Shown here: positions 14,593 through 26,598 of the stretch, piece after piece | Numbering within the stretch: the first letter of the stretch is position 1 | How the letters are laid out: each line of letters opens with the position of its first letter | From: Pagrus major | Lineage: Eukaryota; Chordata; Actinopteri; Spariformes; Sparidae | Direction of reading: 5' to 3' | Assembly (NCBI RefSeq): GCF_040436345.1 | Contig: NC_133224.1 | Coordinates: forward strand, 12,671,703 to 12,735,702 | DNA: 64,000 nt | Notes under the pieces: model-generated | The model's input: the letters and a program-made list of their open reading frames with translations, nothing else | Databases searched by the model: none | Told to the model about the DNA's origin: nothing | Translations under genes and position numbers: made by a program

Positions 14593-17500
14593 ATATATAT
14601 AAATAATAGCAATGTCTGACATTATTCTCATCTGCCCAAATGAACTACACTTTACTCACTACTAACACTCCTCTGCCCTAAATGAGTCAGCTGGTTGAAG
14701 GGATTTATATGATTCAGAAATAGTCGCATCAGTACCTAAGAGGAGAGTCTTCCTCTGCAGCTGAGCTCTCAGGTTTTTGGAGATGGAGGATAATGTTTTC
14801 AGGAGCCTTTCAAACCTCTCCTCATTCAGTCGGATTTCCTGCTCAGAGGCAGCGGGCTTCTTAGGACTGGAAGAGATCAACACAGATTATAACAAGAGCG
14901 AGAGGTGTGAAGACATTTCAGAACATTTCATGTGCCGGTGCAGTGTTTTACCTCACATTCTCAGATGGGCCCTTGATATAAAGATAAACAGAAATCCTGA
15001 TTAAAACAGCAGGTAAGCTCTCCCGTTATATTTTTTAACAGTGTAAGTCCACAACTCTTGGATCATACCTTTTGGTCTTCCCCTGCCACCGGGGTCTTGC
15101 TCAGAGCTCTCTGGGTGCTGCTGATGTTCTTATTGACCTGGTCCTGATGCTGTGTCCAGTTCTTGAGAACCTGGTCCAGTCTGGTCCTGGTCCGTCTCAG
15201 GTCCATCTCCAGAGAGTCCAGGACGGCCTGCTCGTCCTGTGTCAGAGCACGCCGCATGTTCTCAAAACGCTCTCGGACCCGCTGCTTCATCACCTCAGTG
15301 CTCCTCTTCAGGGAGGAACATGGACAGGAGTCAGTCATCTTTGTCGACGTCTTGATGTGTGTATAGAAGCTTCTGGTCTAATACTTACAGAGAGGTCGGC
15401 CTTGCGCTTCTTCAGAGACTCAATGTGAGCGTCAGTCTTGGATCTTTCTTCCTGCAGCTCCTCCATACGTCTGGACAGCTGTTCCTGCAGAGTACCGTGT
15501 TACAGCCAGTTGCATTAAAGTAGATCAGTGTAAACTTTGATAATCTCACTGGTGCGCACAGTGTGGACGAGGAAATATTTTGTGTATCCTATCAGTAAAT
15601 TGACAAAATGAAGTAGAAAATATTTATTTTCATATTATTATTATTATTTTAAAGCTTATAATTGGTCAAAAAACAGAAAAAATGTCTGTTACAGTTTCCT
15701 TTAACAAGAGTTCAAATTACTTCTTTTGTCTGTCCAGCTGTTCAGAACCCAAAGATATGCAGATATTCATTCAAGGATATAAAACTGAAGAAGGCAACTA
15801 ATCCTGGAAATGGAGGTTATTTTATTTATTTAAAATTTTTGGTTGATGTTGATACATTTTGTGCCAATTACCCTGGACTGCACACCTTGTGAGACTAACT
15901 GGCTCCGCTGACAGCACTCTCCTACTTTTTACTTGATTGGTTGAAGTTAGCCTGTGATAGATGTTGATAGAAAGATTGTTCTCCCAATCACCTGCCAAGT
16001 AATTTATGAAAGTGCCTGCACTTTTTCAAATACCAAGAATGGCTTCCCAAATGATTATATGCAACAAACCATCAGGTTGCATGGCTGCAGCTAAAGAGTA
16101 CTTTTTATTATCAATTGTTCTGATGATACATTTTTCTGGTTAAATAAAAAAGTGTAAAATGGCCATCATAACTTCAACAACCCAAGGTGACGTCTTCAGA
16201 CTTCCTGCCTTGTTCATCGATCAGTGCAAACCCAAAGGTGCTCAGTTTTTTATCATGTTTATCATGTAAAAGAAAAAAATGAAATTGTCACATTTGCAAC
16301 CAGCAGATGTTTGGCATTAGTACCATTCAAAATGGATAAAACTCGTCCACCTCACTAAGCTGTGAAACTGTCCTTCTCACGCTTGTGTTTACCTGAGAGG
16401 GCCGTGCAGCATGAGCCACCTTCCTCTGTAGTTTCGGAGAACGTGGGAAAGGCTGAACAACCTCATCACTGTTGCCGTCCAGAGGGGTGAAGCTCAGTCG
16501 ATCCTGCAGTACACTGTGAGTGCCTGCAGAGGACGCTGCAAGACCACTCTGTGCTGACTGAGCCACTGTTGACTGGCCATTACCGGCAGAAAATGTCTTT
16601 TTTTCTGCCATTTCTGAGAACAACAAAAAAAAAAACATATTAAACTTCTACCTGAGATATTTCTCTTTTTGCACAGTCCAAAGCATTTCTGTATGTTTGC
16701 TTTTGCTGTAGAGAAACCAGTTCTTCAGGTTGTTGGAAAGTCTGTCAAAACCTGCCTGTTCTGAATTCATGCCAAGCTTTTTTCACTCCTTGAAAATGTC
16801 TCATTTTTCTGCATATTTACTAAAAACAAAACAAATGTAAAAAACAGCCATTTTCACAGATCTCTGTATGTTTAGCGATCACTTTTAGCATATATACAGC
16901 TGTAAACTGACATGTTTTTAATGCAGTTTTATGTTTACTGTGGAATCAACTTTTAAACCTCTCCATGCTGTCACAGCAGTATATACATAATGATTATCTA
17001 AATACAGACTACATTGTAGCTTTGTTAAATCAGGTTTTTAAGCGGGTCTTACCTGAGGTCTCTTTGCGCTGCGTCTGCCGTTTGTGTCTGTAAAGAATGT
17101 GCGGGGTAGAAGTGCAGAGAGGGTGTGTTCCTGTATTACAAGCTTAAACCCGCACCACACACTCCGTACTAAATCGTTACCTGGATACACACCTGAGGAT
17201 CAATGTGTGTTTGCTCACTTAGTGTGTATGTACAGTAGATAAGTCCAAACTTGCTCTTGTTTCTCAGCCCACGGTTTAAACAGAGGAAACAGTTACGTGC
17301 GTTTAAAAGTTGCCTGAATGTTTCATCTTTAATGCTGAATAACATGATTTTTTTTTTCATGTTTCAGATATGCTCAGTTCTACAACAAGGATGAGTTCTG
17401 TCACTACAACATGTTCAACCATTACTTCTTTGATGGAGAGGTAAGGGTTAAACATTTGTGTTTCATGTGTTTGATTTCCAGGTCACTATATAAAAGTTTA

Positions 17501-19925
17501 ATTTCTTTTCAGTTACATTTTGTGTTACTACTTCCCATGCATTTCTCTCCAAATTGGCTCTGAGTATGTCTGTGTCCTCTACACACCTCTACTGTGTGTA
17601 ACCGGAGAATACACCTCCCTGCGAGTAAATGACCAATCACTGTTAGTATGCCAATGAGGTAATGACACTGAAGGCGACGCTGGCGTAAGATAGAATCACA
17701 ATGCAGATATGGCGGACATGGCAGATAGCATAGCGAGTGGAGAGCCAACAGTTTAAGGAAGCACCGTCTTATTCCAAACATTTCAAACATGTGAACATCT
17801 GCACATAACGCAGTTTGTTGTGGCTAATAAAATAAAGAGAAAAGTTTAGATAGTAACATTGTAGCTTTTTGGTCGAAACTGTACCAAGGTATGTGTCAAA
17901 CTCTGGGCTAACTGTACCACTTCATCCCTAATTTCTTGTCAGGCTTCCAGTGCAGTCCTGCAGGCCTTCCTCACAGAGTCTGACGGGGATAAGGTGGTGA
18001 TGGTGGCCGACCCTCCGTTCGGTGGCCTGGTGAAGCCTCTGGCCAACAGCTTCTCTCTGATCTCGCAGACGTGGAGGAAGCTGCAGAGCTCTGGTCAGTG
18101 TCACTGTTATGTGGAGTTAGAGGGTTTATTATGTTACATTTGTCATATTTTCTTTAAAAGCAGTTCAGTTCCCTGGTATGTTTGTTTTAATCTTTGTTGT
18201 TCTTTCATCTTTGGTCTACGTATGCATAAAATACAATTAGAGAAACGAGTACATTAGAAACACCTGCTTCCTCCTACATTTTCTATAGTCATCTGATCCA
18301 TTGTTCATACTGTATACACATATTGATTAGTGCAGCTTTTACCTCTCATACCAACAAATGTCATGAAATAAAAACTATACTAATGATTCTAATTCTCAAT
18401 TGCAAATAAAGAAAAACAAGTGTTTGAAGCTAACAGCCATGTGTTTGTATGTGCAGACAGTGGTAACGCTGACATGCCTATGGTGTGGATTTTCCCCTAC
18501 TTCTTTGAGCCTCGAATCCTGGAGTGTCTGCCCTCATTCGCCATGCTGGACTACCAGGTATACTGGCAGTACATCACTTTTAGCTGTTGATTAATACAGA
18601 TATAATTAGTAGACCGATATTGATTTAAAAAAAAATCATTAAAAATTAGACTATAAAGTAACTACAGTATATGCTTCTTATAGAGGCTACATGTTGTCCC
18701 TGTGGACTTTAAACACCAAAGTAAATACTTGTTTGTTCCCAACCAGGTGGACTATGACAATCACCCTCTGTATAAACATGGGAAGACGGGCAGGAAGCAG
18801 TCTCCTGTCAGACTCTTCACTAATATTTCACCCAGAGACGTTGTCTTGCCCAAAGAGGAGGGCTACAGGTACCAACACACTTACTCTTTCACATCTAACC
18901 TAGAGCTTGACTGACACATCAGGTGATAGAATCTTACCACAGATATATCGGTATACATCCACCCTAGCCCCAATCAGTTCACCTGCTGCCATCTGGCAAG
19001 TGATACAGCAGTGTCCCCTGTTGTACCACCAGACTACAGAGCAGCTCCTTTCCTCGGGCAGCGAGCAAAAGAGTAAATCAATAATCTCACAGAGCAGTCT
19101 TAACCCATATTGGGGACACATTTCAAAGTATTGTAGTTTGATCGAGCAGCTGGAGGAGCCATGCAATTAACACAAAGTTGTGCTAAAGTTGTGTATCTTC
19201 TTTTCCTCCTGTTAGATTTTGCTCCCTATGTCAGAGATTCATCTGGTCCCTCAACAGACACTGTGCTAAGTGCAATGTCTGCCCATCCAAGGTATAACAC
19301 CACAACTACATACATTATGTTTTGCTAACTCCTAATAAAGGGACATGTTACAACTTCTCCTTTCTCTCTGTGTCTCCAGGATGGCCGAGAGTGGAAGCAC
19401 TGCTCAGCATGTGAGAAATGTGTGAAACCATGTACGTATGCTGTGCATTAACACATACAATGAGCTTCTTCACATTTTCTCTTGTATTAATGTGTGTTAT
19501 TTAATTTTTTTACCCCTCTAAGCTTGGAGACACTGTCAGTCCTGTGGCCGCTGTGCCCTTCCAGACCACCCATGTGGGAAAGCTCAGGGGAAGGAGGGCT
19601 GCTTCAACTGTGGCAGCCTGAAGCACAAACTCAAAGCATGCCCTGTCAAAGACTCACACAGGGCCAACAGGTGGGCTCAGAGAACGATCCCTGTGGTGGA
19701 TTAAATCTGTTCACTCGTCACTACACTAATAAGATTCAACAGTTATGTGTACTAACTTGTCCTTCTGCGTCTGTGTGTCTGTCTGTGTTGTGCCCCTCCA
19801 GGCATCGGCCCAATGCCAAGAGTGGATTAAAAAATGTATCCCGTCCTCCTGTCTTCAAGGCTAAAGCTAAGAGGAAGTCTGGAGCAGCTCGCAGAGCGAA
19901 GAAGATGGCTGCTCTGTCTGTGTGA
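10506..19925 (+). CDS. zcchc4: Zcchc4, rRNA N6-adenosine methyltransferase (13 exons, complete)
   Basis: Zcchc4 family proteins methylate one adenosine of 28S rRNA in the nucleolus (established for the mammalian enzyme). Coding exons: 10506-10593, 10954-11072, 11171-11253, 11465-11737, 13551-13631, 17368-17440, 17943-18093, 18457-18557, 18747-18868, 19216-19291, 19380-19431, 19523-19670, 19802-19925. All introns are GT-AG and the phases join. The total is 1491 nt, or 496 residues plus stop, close to the usual ~510. Features in order: a GRF zinc finger (about 26-65, with C51, C60 and the FFQWE motif); a Rossmann methyltransferase with the catalytic DPPF motif at 262-265 followed by GG; a Cys/His-rich zinc region (366-424); a CCHC knuckle C-X2-C-X4-H-X4-C (433-446); and a basic tail. 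The ATG at 10506 directly precedes the GRF region, with a CRE 118 bp upstream. Intron 5 hosts an antisense gene. I see no broken or missing key residue. Confidence 0.96.
11793..12010 (+). repeat. Possible TTAA-flanked MITE end in zcchc4 intron 4
   Basis: TTAA at 11793-11796 is followed by AGGGTCAATACACCAAAAT, which resembles the termini of the TTAA family at 20309, 22666, 29536 and 32293. The right end was not located; the end given here is only approximate. Confidence 0.3.
12496..13334 (-). mobile_element. hAT transposon remnant with transposase fragment and 8-bp TSD
   Basis: This lies in zcchc4 intron 4. The left end TAGGGGTGTCACC is hAT-like. The octamer CTTTCACA occurs at 12488-12495 immediately before it and again at 13335-13342 immediately after a TAG-type right end, so the element spans about 839 bp. 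On the minus strand, 12941-13171 is an open frame resembling the middle of ZBED/hAT transposases: a '[14 protein letters not shown]' stretch, then an '[10 protein letters not shown]' stretch, then 'LTTDCWTSR', the conserved region containing the first catalytic aspartate of hAT enzymes. The rest of the transposase is missing. The identification is strong; the right boundary is less certain because its inverted repeat is degraded. Confidence 0.75.
13751..16611 (-). CDS. TRIM-like coiled-coil/B30.2 (PRY-SPRY) protein lacking RING and B-box, nested in zcchc4 intron 5
   Basis: Minus-strand coding exons in transcription order: 16611-16393, 15484-15389, 15305-15069, a 20-nt exon near 14971-14952, 14866-14736, 14349-13751. 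Splice sites are GT-AG and phases join, giving 1302 nt: 433 residues plus stop. The 96-nt, 237-nt, tiny and final SPRY exons reproduce the TRIM family gene structure. Residues 74-105 and 106-184 are charged, heptad-like coiled coil. Residues 235-433 form a B30.2 domain with recognisable 'YWEVDV', 'NSWCVEL', '[12 protein letters not shown]' and 'EPLYPAIRF' segments. Residues 1-73 contain no cysteine, so RING and B-box are absent, and E3 ligase activity is not expected. The first coding exon has a strong acceptor just before its ATG (exon start 16613), fed by a 5' UTR exon at about 17053. Function is unknown. Family knowledge suggests an adaptor or antiviral/innate immune role through SPRY binding (inference). 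The exact acceptor of the 237-nt exon could lie a few codons upstream. Confidence 0.85.
14424..14601. repeat. Compound (AT)n / (GTAT)n microsatellite
   Basis: About 175 bp of AT dinucleotides with GTAT and GTGT interruptions, in the last intron of the nested SPRY gene, only about 75 bp from the SPRY exon acceptor. The frames of alternating Tyr and Ile across it are artefacts. Confidence 0.97.
17053..17110 (-). other. Probable 5' UTR exon and promoter area of the nested SPRY gene
   Basis: On the minus strand the sequence ends in ...GAGACCTCAG followed by a consensus GTAAGA donor at 17052. It can splice to the acceptor at 16613, two bases before the ATG of the nested gene. It contains no ATG in frame with the coding sequence. 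The upstream limit is a guess. The start site would lie within about 300 bp of zcchc4 exon 6. Confidence 0.5.
18950..19100 (+). repeat. LINE 3'-coding remnant in zcchc4 intron 9
   Basis: The block 'accagactacagagcagctcctttcctcgg' (about 19026-19056) also occurs, diverged, at 54867-54897. In one frame it reads like the C-terminal end of fish LINE reverse transcriptase ORFs (…[10 protein letters not shown]…). It is too short to assign to a clade. Confidence 0.45.
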
Positions 19926-20027
19926 CCTCAGCGTACATGCAGTGTTTTGTCAGTTGTGCAATCTACAGTAAAGAGGTTTTTTATTGAAACTGAAATGACT
20001 TTTTGACCGTGTTAGCAGTTGTAGTAG

Positions 20028-20033
20028 AATAAA
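20028..20033 (+). terminator. Candidate polyadenylation signal of zcchc4
   Basis: An AATAAA hexamer lies 103 bp after the zcchc4 stop codon. It is the first canonical signal downstream of the stop and fits a short 3' UTR. Confidence 0.65.
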
Positions 20034-20059
20034 GTAATATCAAAAGAGAATTTGCCTTG

Positions 20060-20178
20060 TATTGTGTTTCAATCAGGCTTGCACATCTGGACACAGCAAT
20101 TTTACTCCATTCTTCTTTGCAAAACTGCTCAAGCTCTGTCAGGTTGCACAGGGATCGGGCGTGAACAGTCCTTTTCAA
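20060..20178 (-). mobile_element. Tc1/mariner transposase C-terminal relic
   Basis: The minus-strand frame reads 'LCNLTELEQFCKEEWSKIAV', then 'SRCASLIET'. This matches the pattern near the C-terminus of Tc1-like transposases, where a helix of this form follows the third catalytic acidic residue. Only about 40 codons are recognisable; catalytic parts are absent. It lies directly after the zcchc4 3' end and could be transcribed in antisense in read-through transcripts. Confidence 0.7.
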
Positions 20179-20308
20179 GTCCAGTAAAACAAATTCTCTA
20201 TTGGCAAATTAATATTTCAAAGGTCATGAATCAACATTAAAGCTTAGTAAGGAAATAGTTTATATGCAGGGGTTTCACAGATGAGTAGGGAATGATGTAA
20301 TATATCAC

Positions 20309-20490
20309 TTAAAAGAACAGTTCACCTAAACCCCCATGCTGATGGAAAGTCGGGTGAAGTTTTGTAGCCAAAAAATGGCTCGATACAGCTTGTCTGGTGT
20401 AATTGAAGTCTCTTGAAGCCCTGAGATCCCCAAATGATGTAAAAAGATGTGATTTGGTGTGACACTAAATTATGGTTCTGTGTTGTTGCT
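20309..20490 (+). mobile_element. TTAA-family MITE, copy A (partial)
   Basis: TTAA (20309-20312) is followed by AAGAACAGTTCACCTAAACCCC and by blocks shared with copy D at 32293: 'gatggaaagt.gggt.aagttt' and 'cagcttgtc...gaagcc.tgagatc'. The right half and right TTAA were not found, so this copy is probably truncated. Confidence 0.6.
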
Positions 20491-21555
20491 CTGCTCTAAA
20501 AAGAGACATTTTAGGAGAAGTTGGCTGCCATTTTATTTTTCCTTCAAAACAGAGCTCACCAAACTCCAATCAAACTGTAAAATTAGGCAGTGCTGATCAA
20601 ATATTAAACACAAACTGTTGGCCTATATCTCACCGCGGAAGGTTTCAGAAACATGTTGGAGCGTGCTGTTTAGCTAAAAGGAAGATTCTTACCAGGCTGC
20701 CGTGCTGATAAAGATGCAGGGAGGACAGGGAGAGGACAGAACATGCATAGACAGCCCTGCTTGCTTTCATTTAAAGAAAAGAGAAGCTACAACTCAGTAA
20801 GAGAGAATGTGGCATCTTTCTCTGTTCAGGACGCCAAGGCAGGTGTCTTTGCACTGCAGGTCCACTCTTACAGGATAGAGTTCAGTGTAATAAGTGTCTA
20901 ATGCAAGATTTCTGATTTTGACGCACTGAAACCTGACCTGAACACAAAACATGAGCTCTTTACACGTTACAGCTTTGCTTCGTCAGTTATGCTTTGGCCA
21001 CCTGATGGCAGTATTGATCAGGTGTACTGTGTTGCTCGTTTAAGAGTTTGCCCTGTAACTGATTGTATTTTAGTGCTAACTGTTTTACTGTGAGCCCTAT
21101 GTACACGTAGTACAGGTTGTGTCGATAATAAGTGGAGACATTCATTCATTCGCTCTCAGTGTGACATGTCAGCACATTCAAGCACACACTTCATATGATA
21201 ACTTGCAGTGGAACAAGGGCTGTCTTTTGAGCTAAATAGATATGTATACAGTCAATCCTGCTAGAGCTGTGTGCTGTATGTTGTAAAATGAAATTATAAA
21301 GCAGGGTTGATAATCCTACAATGTGTTTATGGTGATGATCGTGTAAAGACAGAGTCGTCCTGAGTCATACACAGAGCCTGACCTCCCTGGAGCCCTCCTG
21401 CAGCAAACCTTTTTCCACACAGTCACACCTGACACCCCAGTGCTCCCACTACAATCCTCCCTCCTTTAAAAAAGCTCTGCTCCATCTGATGGAATAAAAA
21501 TACAGAAGAGAATGGAATATAAACAAGCAGTATTTATTGAATAGTTAACCAGTGA
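20491..21555. other. Gene-free stretch
   Basis: No recognisable exon. The 78-codon frame at 20472-20708 overlaps repeat sequence and is not credible as a gene. Confidence 0.45.
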
Positions 21556-21556
21556 C

Positions 21557-21934
21557 CAGTGGTTGAATGTAACTAACTACATTTACATCAACACATTTAT
21601 GGAACTTGTTTTTTACTTCAGTGTTTCCACTGTATCCAACTTTATACTTCACACTCCACTGCAAAATGAGCTCAACCTTGGACATCTACAGCAGTAAAAT
21701 GACTCATACACTACAATAGAGCAGTAATACACATTACATCAGGTACACAAACACTGTAACTACACAGTGATTACTTTTACTTTGGTATTTTAATTACATT
21801 TCGCTGATAAGACATACTTTTACTTCAGTAAAGTTTTGAATGCAGGATGTTAACTTGTATAGGACTGTTTTCACAGTGTGGTATTAGTACTTTACTGATA
21901 TAAAGGATGAGGATATTTTTTCCAACCTCGACTG
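21557..21934. mobile_element. Non-autonomous DNA element, 'CAGTGGTGGAA' type
   Basis: It begins CAGTGGTTGAATGTAACTAACTACATT. It ends with a block that on the opposite strand starts CAGTCGAGGTTGGAA. The interior contains 'ttttacttcagtaaagttttgaatgcagga', a block I recognise as common in percomorph fish genomes. Termini are imperfect inverted repeats. The superfamily is not assigned. Confidence 0.6.
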
Positions 21935-22665
21935 AGAGACAAAATAGTCATTGTTTGTTATGTGCAGCCAAAAGGAGTGTCATCATGCACATATACTGTC
22001 TGGTCTGGAGTCCACAGAGGTTACTGCCGGAAAGCAAGAGTTTCATTTCATGCAGGCTCATATGAGCGCATGATCACGTGGCGTGGTTATCTTTTTTGCA
22101 GTTTAGGAACACCTAATAAACATAATAAATTTGTATTTCACTCTCACTTCTGTCAGGCATACAGTCACAGAACACAGAGAGCAGGGCTGCAGGATGCATT
22201 GGCAGCACAAGCTCACACACATGAACTTAATATTACTGTTAATTGCTGATATCACACTGGGAGAGGGAGACACTGAAGTGTACCTGACTGCTGTGCCTGC
22301 AGTTTAATCTAATGTTGTTGTTTTCCTCTTTTGGTGAGCGGAAAGATAGCCATGCTTCATTCATTCATCTCTCTCTAAACACTGACACCCGCTTTGACAC
22401 GAGCTCGAGGTGGGCCCCTTGTGTACCTCGCAGGGCCCAACACAACTTGCGTAGAGTGTGTATAGGGCCAATCAGCTGTGGCCATACACACACTTCATCT
22501 GCCTTGATTCATTCATGATGTTTATTCAGTCTAAAAAGACAAACAGACGCAGGAACACTTCCCTATAACTGTGGATACATACTGTGACATGAGCTCTTGC
22601 TGATGCATGAAGGCCTTTACATGCAGGGACAAGTTATTGTTTCTCACAGTTTCAAATCTGCTATC

Positions 22666-22885
22666 TTAAAGGAATAGTTCGTCCAAAAATGAAAATTCAG
22701 TCATTCTGTATTACCTACGAAAGTTGGATGAAGTTTTCGTAATCCACAAAACATTTCTGGAGCTTCACAGCAAAACAGCTTTGCAGCATTCTCCTAAACA
22801 ACAGAAGTACATGGGGACTACTTGGAGGTAATTCAGGTTTCTGGAAGCCTGAGATCCCAAACTGATTTAACAAGATGTTATTTAT
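22666..22885 (+). mobile_element. TTAA-family MITE, copy B (partial)
   Basis: TTAA (22666-22669) is followed by AGGAATAGTTCGTCCAAAAATG, then the shared blocks 'gaaagttggatgaagttttcgtaatccacaaaacat', 'tctggagcttcacagcaaaacag' and 'tgcagcattctcctaa'. The right end is approximate and the inverted second arm seen in copies C and D is missing. Confidence 0.7.
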
Positions 22886-25800
22886 GAGCCTGTGCATCCA
22901 CTTCAGTCAAGTTTTTTTTTGGTGTAAAAGGGGGTGTAAACAATTCCATATGTTCCTCTTTTGTTGTTTGTCAGGTTTTTATTTACAGCCCCCTGTACTT
23001 CAGTGGTTTGTTGTGTAACTCCAGAAATATTTTGTGGCATATGAACTTCATCTGACTTCGGCATGGGGCTGAGAAGATTATGACAGCATTTTACTTGTTG
23101 GTACAACTGTTCCTTCAAGATGATAAAAGCCATTTTCAATGTATCAATCTGTTCAAAAGTGTGAGCAGACACTTGTAAAGATGGAGGGGTACTTTTTGTT
23201 TTGTTTTGTTTTGCGGTAAATTATTTTGAAGCATTATCATACATCTGTATTTCTGCCCTTCACTCCCTTAACACTTCTTTCTCTAGTCGTTATTCAAACT
23301 ATTGCTTTTGTTGTTAAAACAATAGTTATTCAAACTATTATATGAATAAATATTGTTTCATCAACAAAAACAATTGTGAGGTTATTCAAACTATTACAGG
23401 TTTTTGAATAACCTCTTTACCCTCTTTAGTTTAGACTAAAATGAATTTTAAAAGCTTTGACAAGGTTTCTCTCACATGACATGGCCTTTATCAGCAAATG
23501 CAGATCAAGTTCAAATGCTTTATTGTCATATGCAGTGACAACAGTTACAGTGAAGCAGTCTTCTAAATTATCGGCTCCCTCCAACAATGCTTAAATACAC
23601 ATAAAAAGAAAATCATACTGGTAAAAATGTCGAGCCTAAGACGGTGCAGAAATTGAAATACAGGAATAAAAATAATACATAATAATATATATAAAATAAA
23701 GTGTAATACTTTAAGATAGCCTATATTTTTCAGTGGGCATGAAAATGAATGAACTGTAATGTGGAGAGGTTACTGTCAGGGGAGAACAGGAGTTTAGACA
23801 GGCAGGTTACCAACCTTGAATCCATTTTTTTTTGATGAGGAGTGTAGGATTCATAGCCCTTTGTATGTGCACATGTAAAGTTTTAGGGAAACTAAGAATT
23901 CATATTGATGCTGAAAAAGAAACTGCTTCTTCTCAGTCCTCACTTTGATAAATAGAAGAATAAACTCAAAGAGCCTCAGTTGTCTCTGAGTTTGACTTGA
24001 ATATATGAGTTTCACACAAACACAAAACAGAGAAAAAAGATTTTAAAGCAGGGACACATGGGAACAGTCACATTGGATTTGTTCAGTTTTATAGGGTTTT
24101 TTTTATATGTCATACGTCACACAGATTCCTGTATCATCATGTCATCCTAAAAGAGGGCATCAGACAGTGTGTGTGTACCTCAGTATTACTGAAGGAGGCT
24201 GGATTCTCCTCAAAGCTCATCTTATCTGTACCTCTAGTCTGCTAACATGTAGCTTTGCCGCACCTATAACTTCTATAAGATTCAAAGGATGCAGGAGTAA
24301 ACAACCTCACACAGGAGCACTGAGCCAAAACAACAGAAGTTGATCATACAGTGTGTCAAAGCTGAGTCGACAGCTTTGGTCCACTGCCCCCAAGTGGCTT
24401 AAAAAATGAACTAGTGCAGTTCTAATAGCAGTGATGGTAGACGTTAGCTAAGGAGTGAAGTTACCAAAATCATCAAAGTGTGACGCCTACCTGGAACAGC
24501 TTAAACATTTAAGCAAATCAAAAACTCTACAAAGAAATCAAGAGAAATTAAAGAAATCAGGAAAGAGATGACCTGTGGCCCTTTGCTGCACGTCACCCCC
24601 CTCTCTCTCATCCAGTTTCCTGTCACCTCTCACTGCTATCCGATCAATAAAGCTATGAAAAGGCCAAAATACATTACATGAATTTAGGCCGAGTGGGGCG
24701 AGAGGCCAGCAGAGCGTTTAAAGACACTGATGTGTGATTCAAATGCTAAACAGGCAGAGATCTGTATCTGTCAGCCTTCCCCTCGATGAAATGGAAATGA
24801 GCCCAGAGAGATGGAAAACAGGGAGAAAAAAATCTAATTAGATATGAGATAAACTGTGGAAGAATGGAGCCTTTTCCCTCTACTTCAATGAATTTTATAT
24901 TTACACATCAAAACAGCAAATCAAAGTAGGAGGGTATGATGCAGGTATATGGAAACCAAGCAGAGGATGGGGAGACGAACAGAAGTGTGGACTGCATACA
25001 CACTAAAGAATGTATCCTTTCTTTTGCTGCTTCCATAATCAAACCAATTATTACTCTGTAATATGATCAATCATTGATTGAAATAAAACAACGGTCATTG
25101 TCTAATCTTCTCATCATTCCAGACTTTGATAATGAACAAAGAATCAAACTTGAGATTTTTAAACAGTCAAAATTTTGCTTTTGAATCACAAAAGCATCTG
25201 TGGCCATGCTAGATGGCATGCTAATGATGTTCAGCAGATTGTCTTGTTGTACCATGGTGTTTTTTTTTACCTTTAATTCTTTAGCTTTAGTGTCCTTGAA
25301 CTTAGCTGTTTTGTCTATCTCTGTGTAAATACATTGAGAGCATGACAAAACATACTGGGCTAATAAAGCTGATTCTGATTGTACATCATTGTTCTGGTAT
25401 TATGAACATCATTCATTTGGGAAGCGGTGTATTTGGTCATAGACTAAAAGCTGTAAGCAGAGTGAAAAGTTAAAAGGTCAGGGGAATCACTGAAGTCTTT
25501 ATTGTTTATCATCTGGGAAACATCAAATGTTCTCCCGATCCATCATGGACATGTGCATATATACAAGACTGACCTCATGGTAAAGGGATAACCAGTATTC
25601 ATCCTCTGGAGACCATACATGTATGCACAATATACTGCATCAGCACAATCTGTCCAGTAGTGGCTGAGATATTTTAAACTGGACCAAATTGATGGACCAA
25701 CAGACCGACCAACATTACCATCTCTAGAGCCCTGCTGCTTAGAACCAGGAGGTCAGTGATTTATGCACTGCAGCGATATGCAACTAGTGTTTTAAATAAG

Positions 25801-26598
25801 AAAAGGTGACACTGAATTTTGTTTAATACTGATGGAATGACAAAGTCTCATTAGAAATGTGTGACCCATGGACATGTGAAAACAAACTGGATGCTGCATT
25901 CAAAAAAATGTGCCTGAGCACCGTTGCTGTGTGAAGCCCTTCATTTCAAGGCCACACATTTAGCACTTTTTTTCAACCTTCTTGAAATTCCTAACCCACC
26001 AATTCATCCTTTATTGAAGGAGCACGAGTGTCATGGTAGAGGAGAATCAACTGTGTAGGGCTGTTTGATGCTGTGGACACGCGGATGGTGCACCGGTCCA
26101 AAGAGAAACATGGAAATGATTTATCAGCCCAGCATCACTTGGAATTAGAGCAGCATCTTAAGTATGAGCGTGAGTTTACTGGAATTCCATCTTTTACATT
26201 TTTTTTTTTTTTTATCGGCGTTTTGGTTTAGTTTAGATGCCATAACCCCATTATTTTCCTAACCTTGGCTACACAGCAGTTGCCAATATGCAGATATTGT
26301 AGAAAGCAGGACTGTTAAACACTTTGACGTTGAACAGACTCCAGGTTTGTAGAATCATCCAATATCAGCGTTCTTGTCTGCCAACAGAGTTGCATGCACA
26401 ATTTTCTTTGCTTTTCTATGCATGCCTTTGTGTACGCTTCTTTTATTGAGAAGGGGAGAAGGCCTATGAATCCAAATGTTTTTCAGTAGAACTTGGAAAT
26501 AGTTTCATTTGATCCCATCCAAATTAAGAAGTGACACTGGTTTGTGTTATGATATTATTGGATTTTTTATTTCCCTTGATGACATTTACAATATCCAA
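22886..26598. other. Gene-free stretch with LINE tails
   Basis: There is no convincing exon. Three 15-bp direct repeats lie at 23289-23395 (see findings). A LINE tail begins near 23508. A fish interspersed tail 'ccctttgctgcacgtcacccc...caataaagctatgaaaaggcc' is at about 24578-24666. A LINE 3' end ('aataaagctgattctgattg') is at about 25280-25382. Confidence 0.5.
23508..23840 (-). repeat. LINE 3' tail-like repeat
   Basis: It starts 'caagttcaaatgctttattgtcatatgcagtgacaacag', a form of the 3' terminal region of teleost LINE elements read on the opposite strand. Compare the similar start at 53786. No coding sequence remains, and the far boundary is approximate. Confidence 0.45.

Noticed and set aside
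14328..14631. Three frames of alternating Tyr and Ile across 14328-14631
   Set aside because: They are translations of an AT dinucleotide microsatellite inside an intron of the nested SPRY gene.
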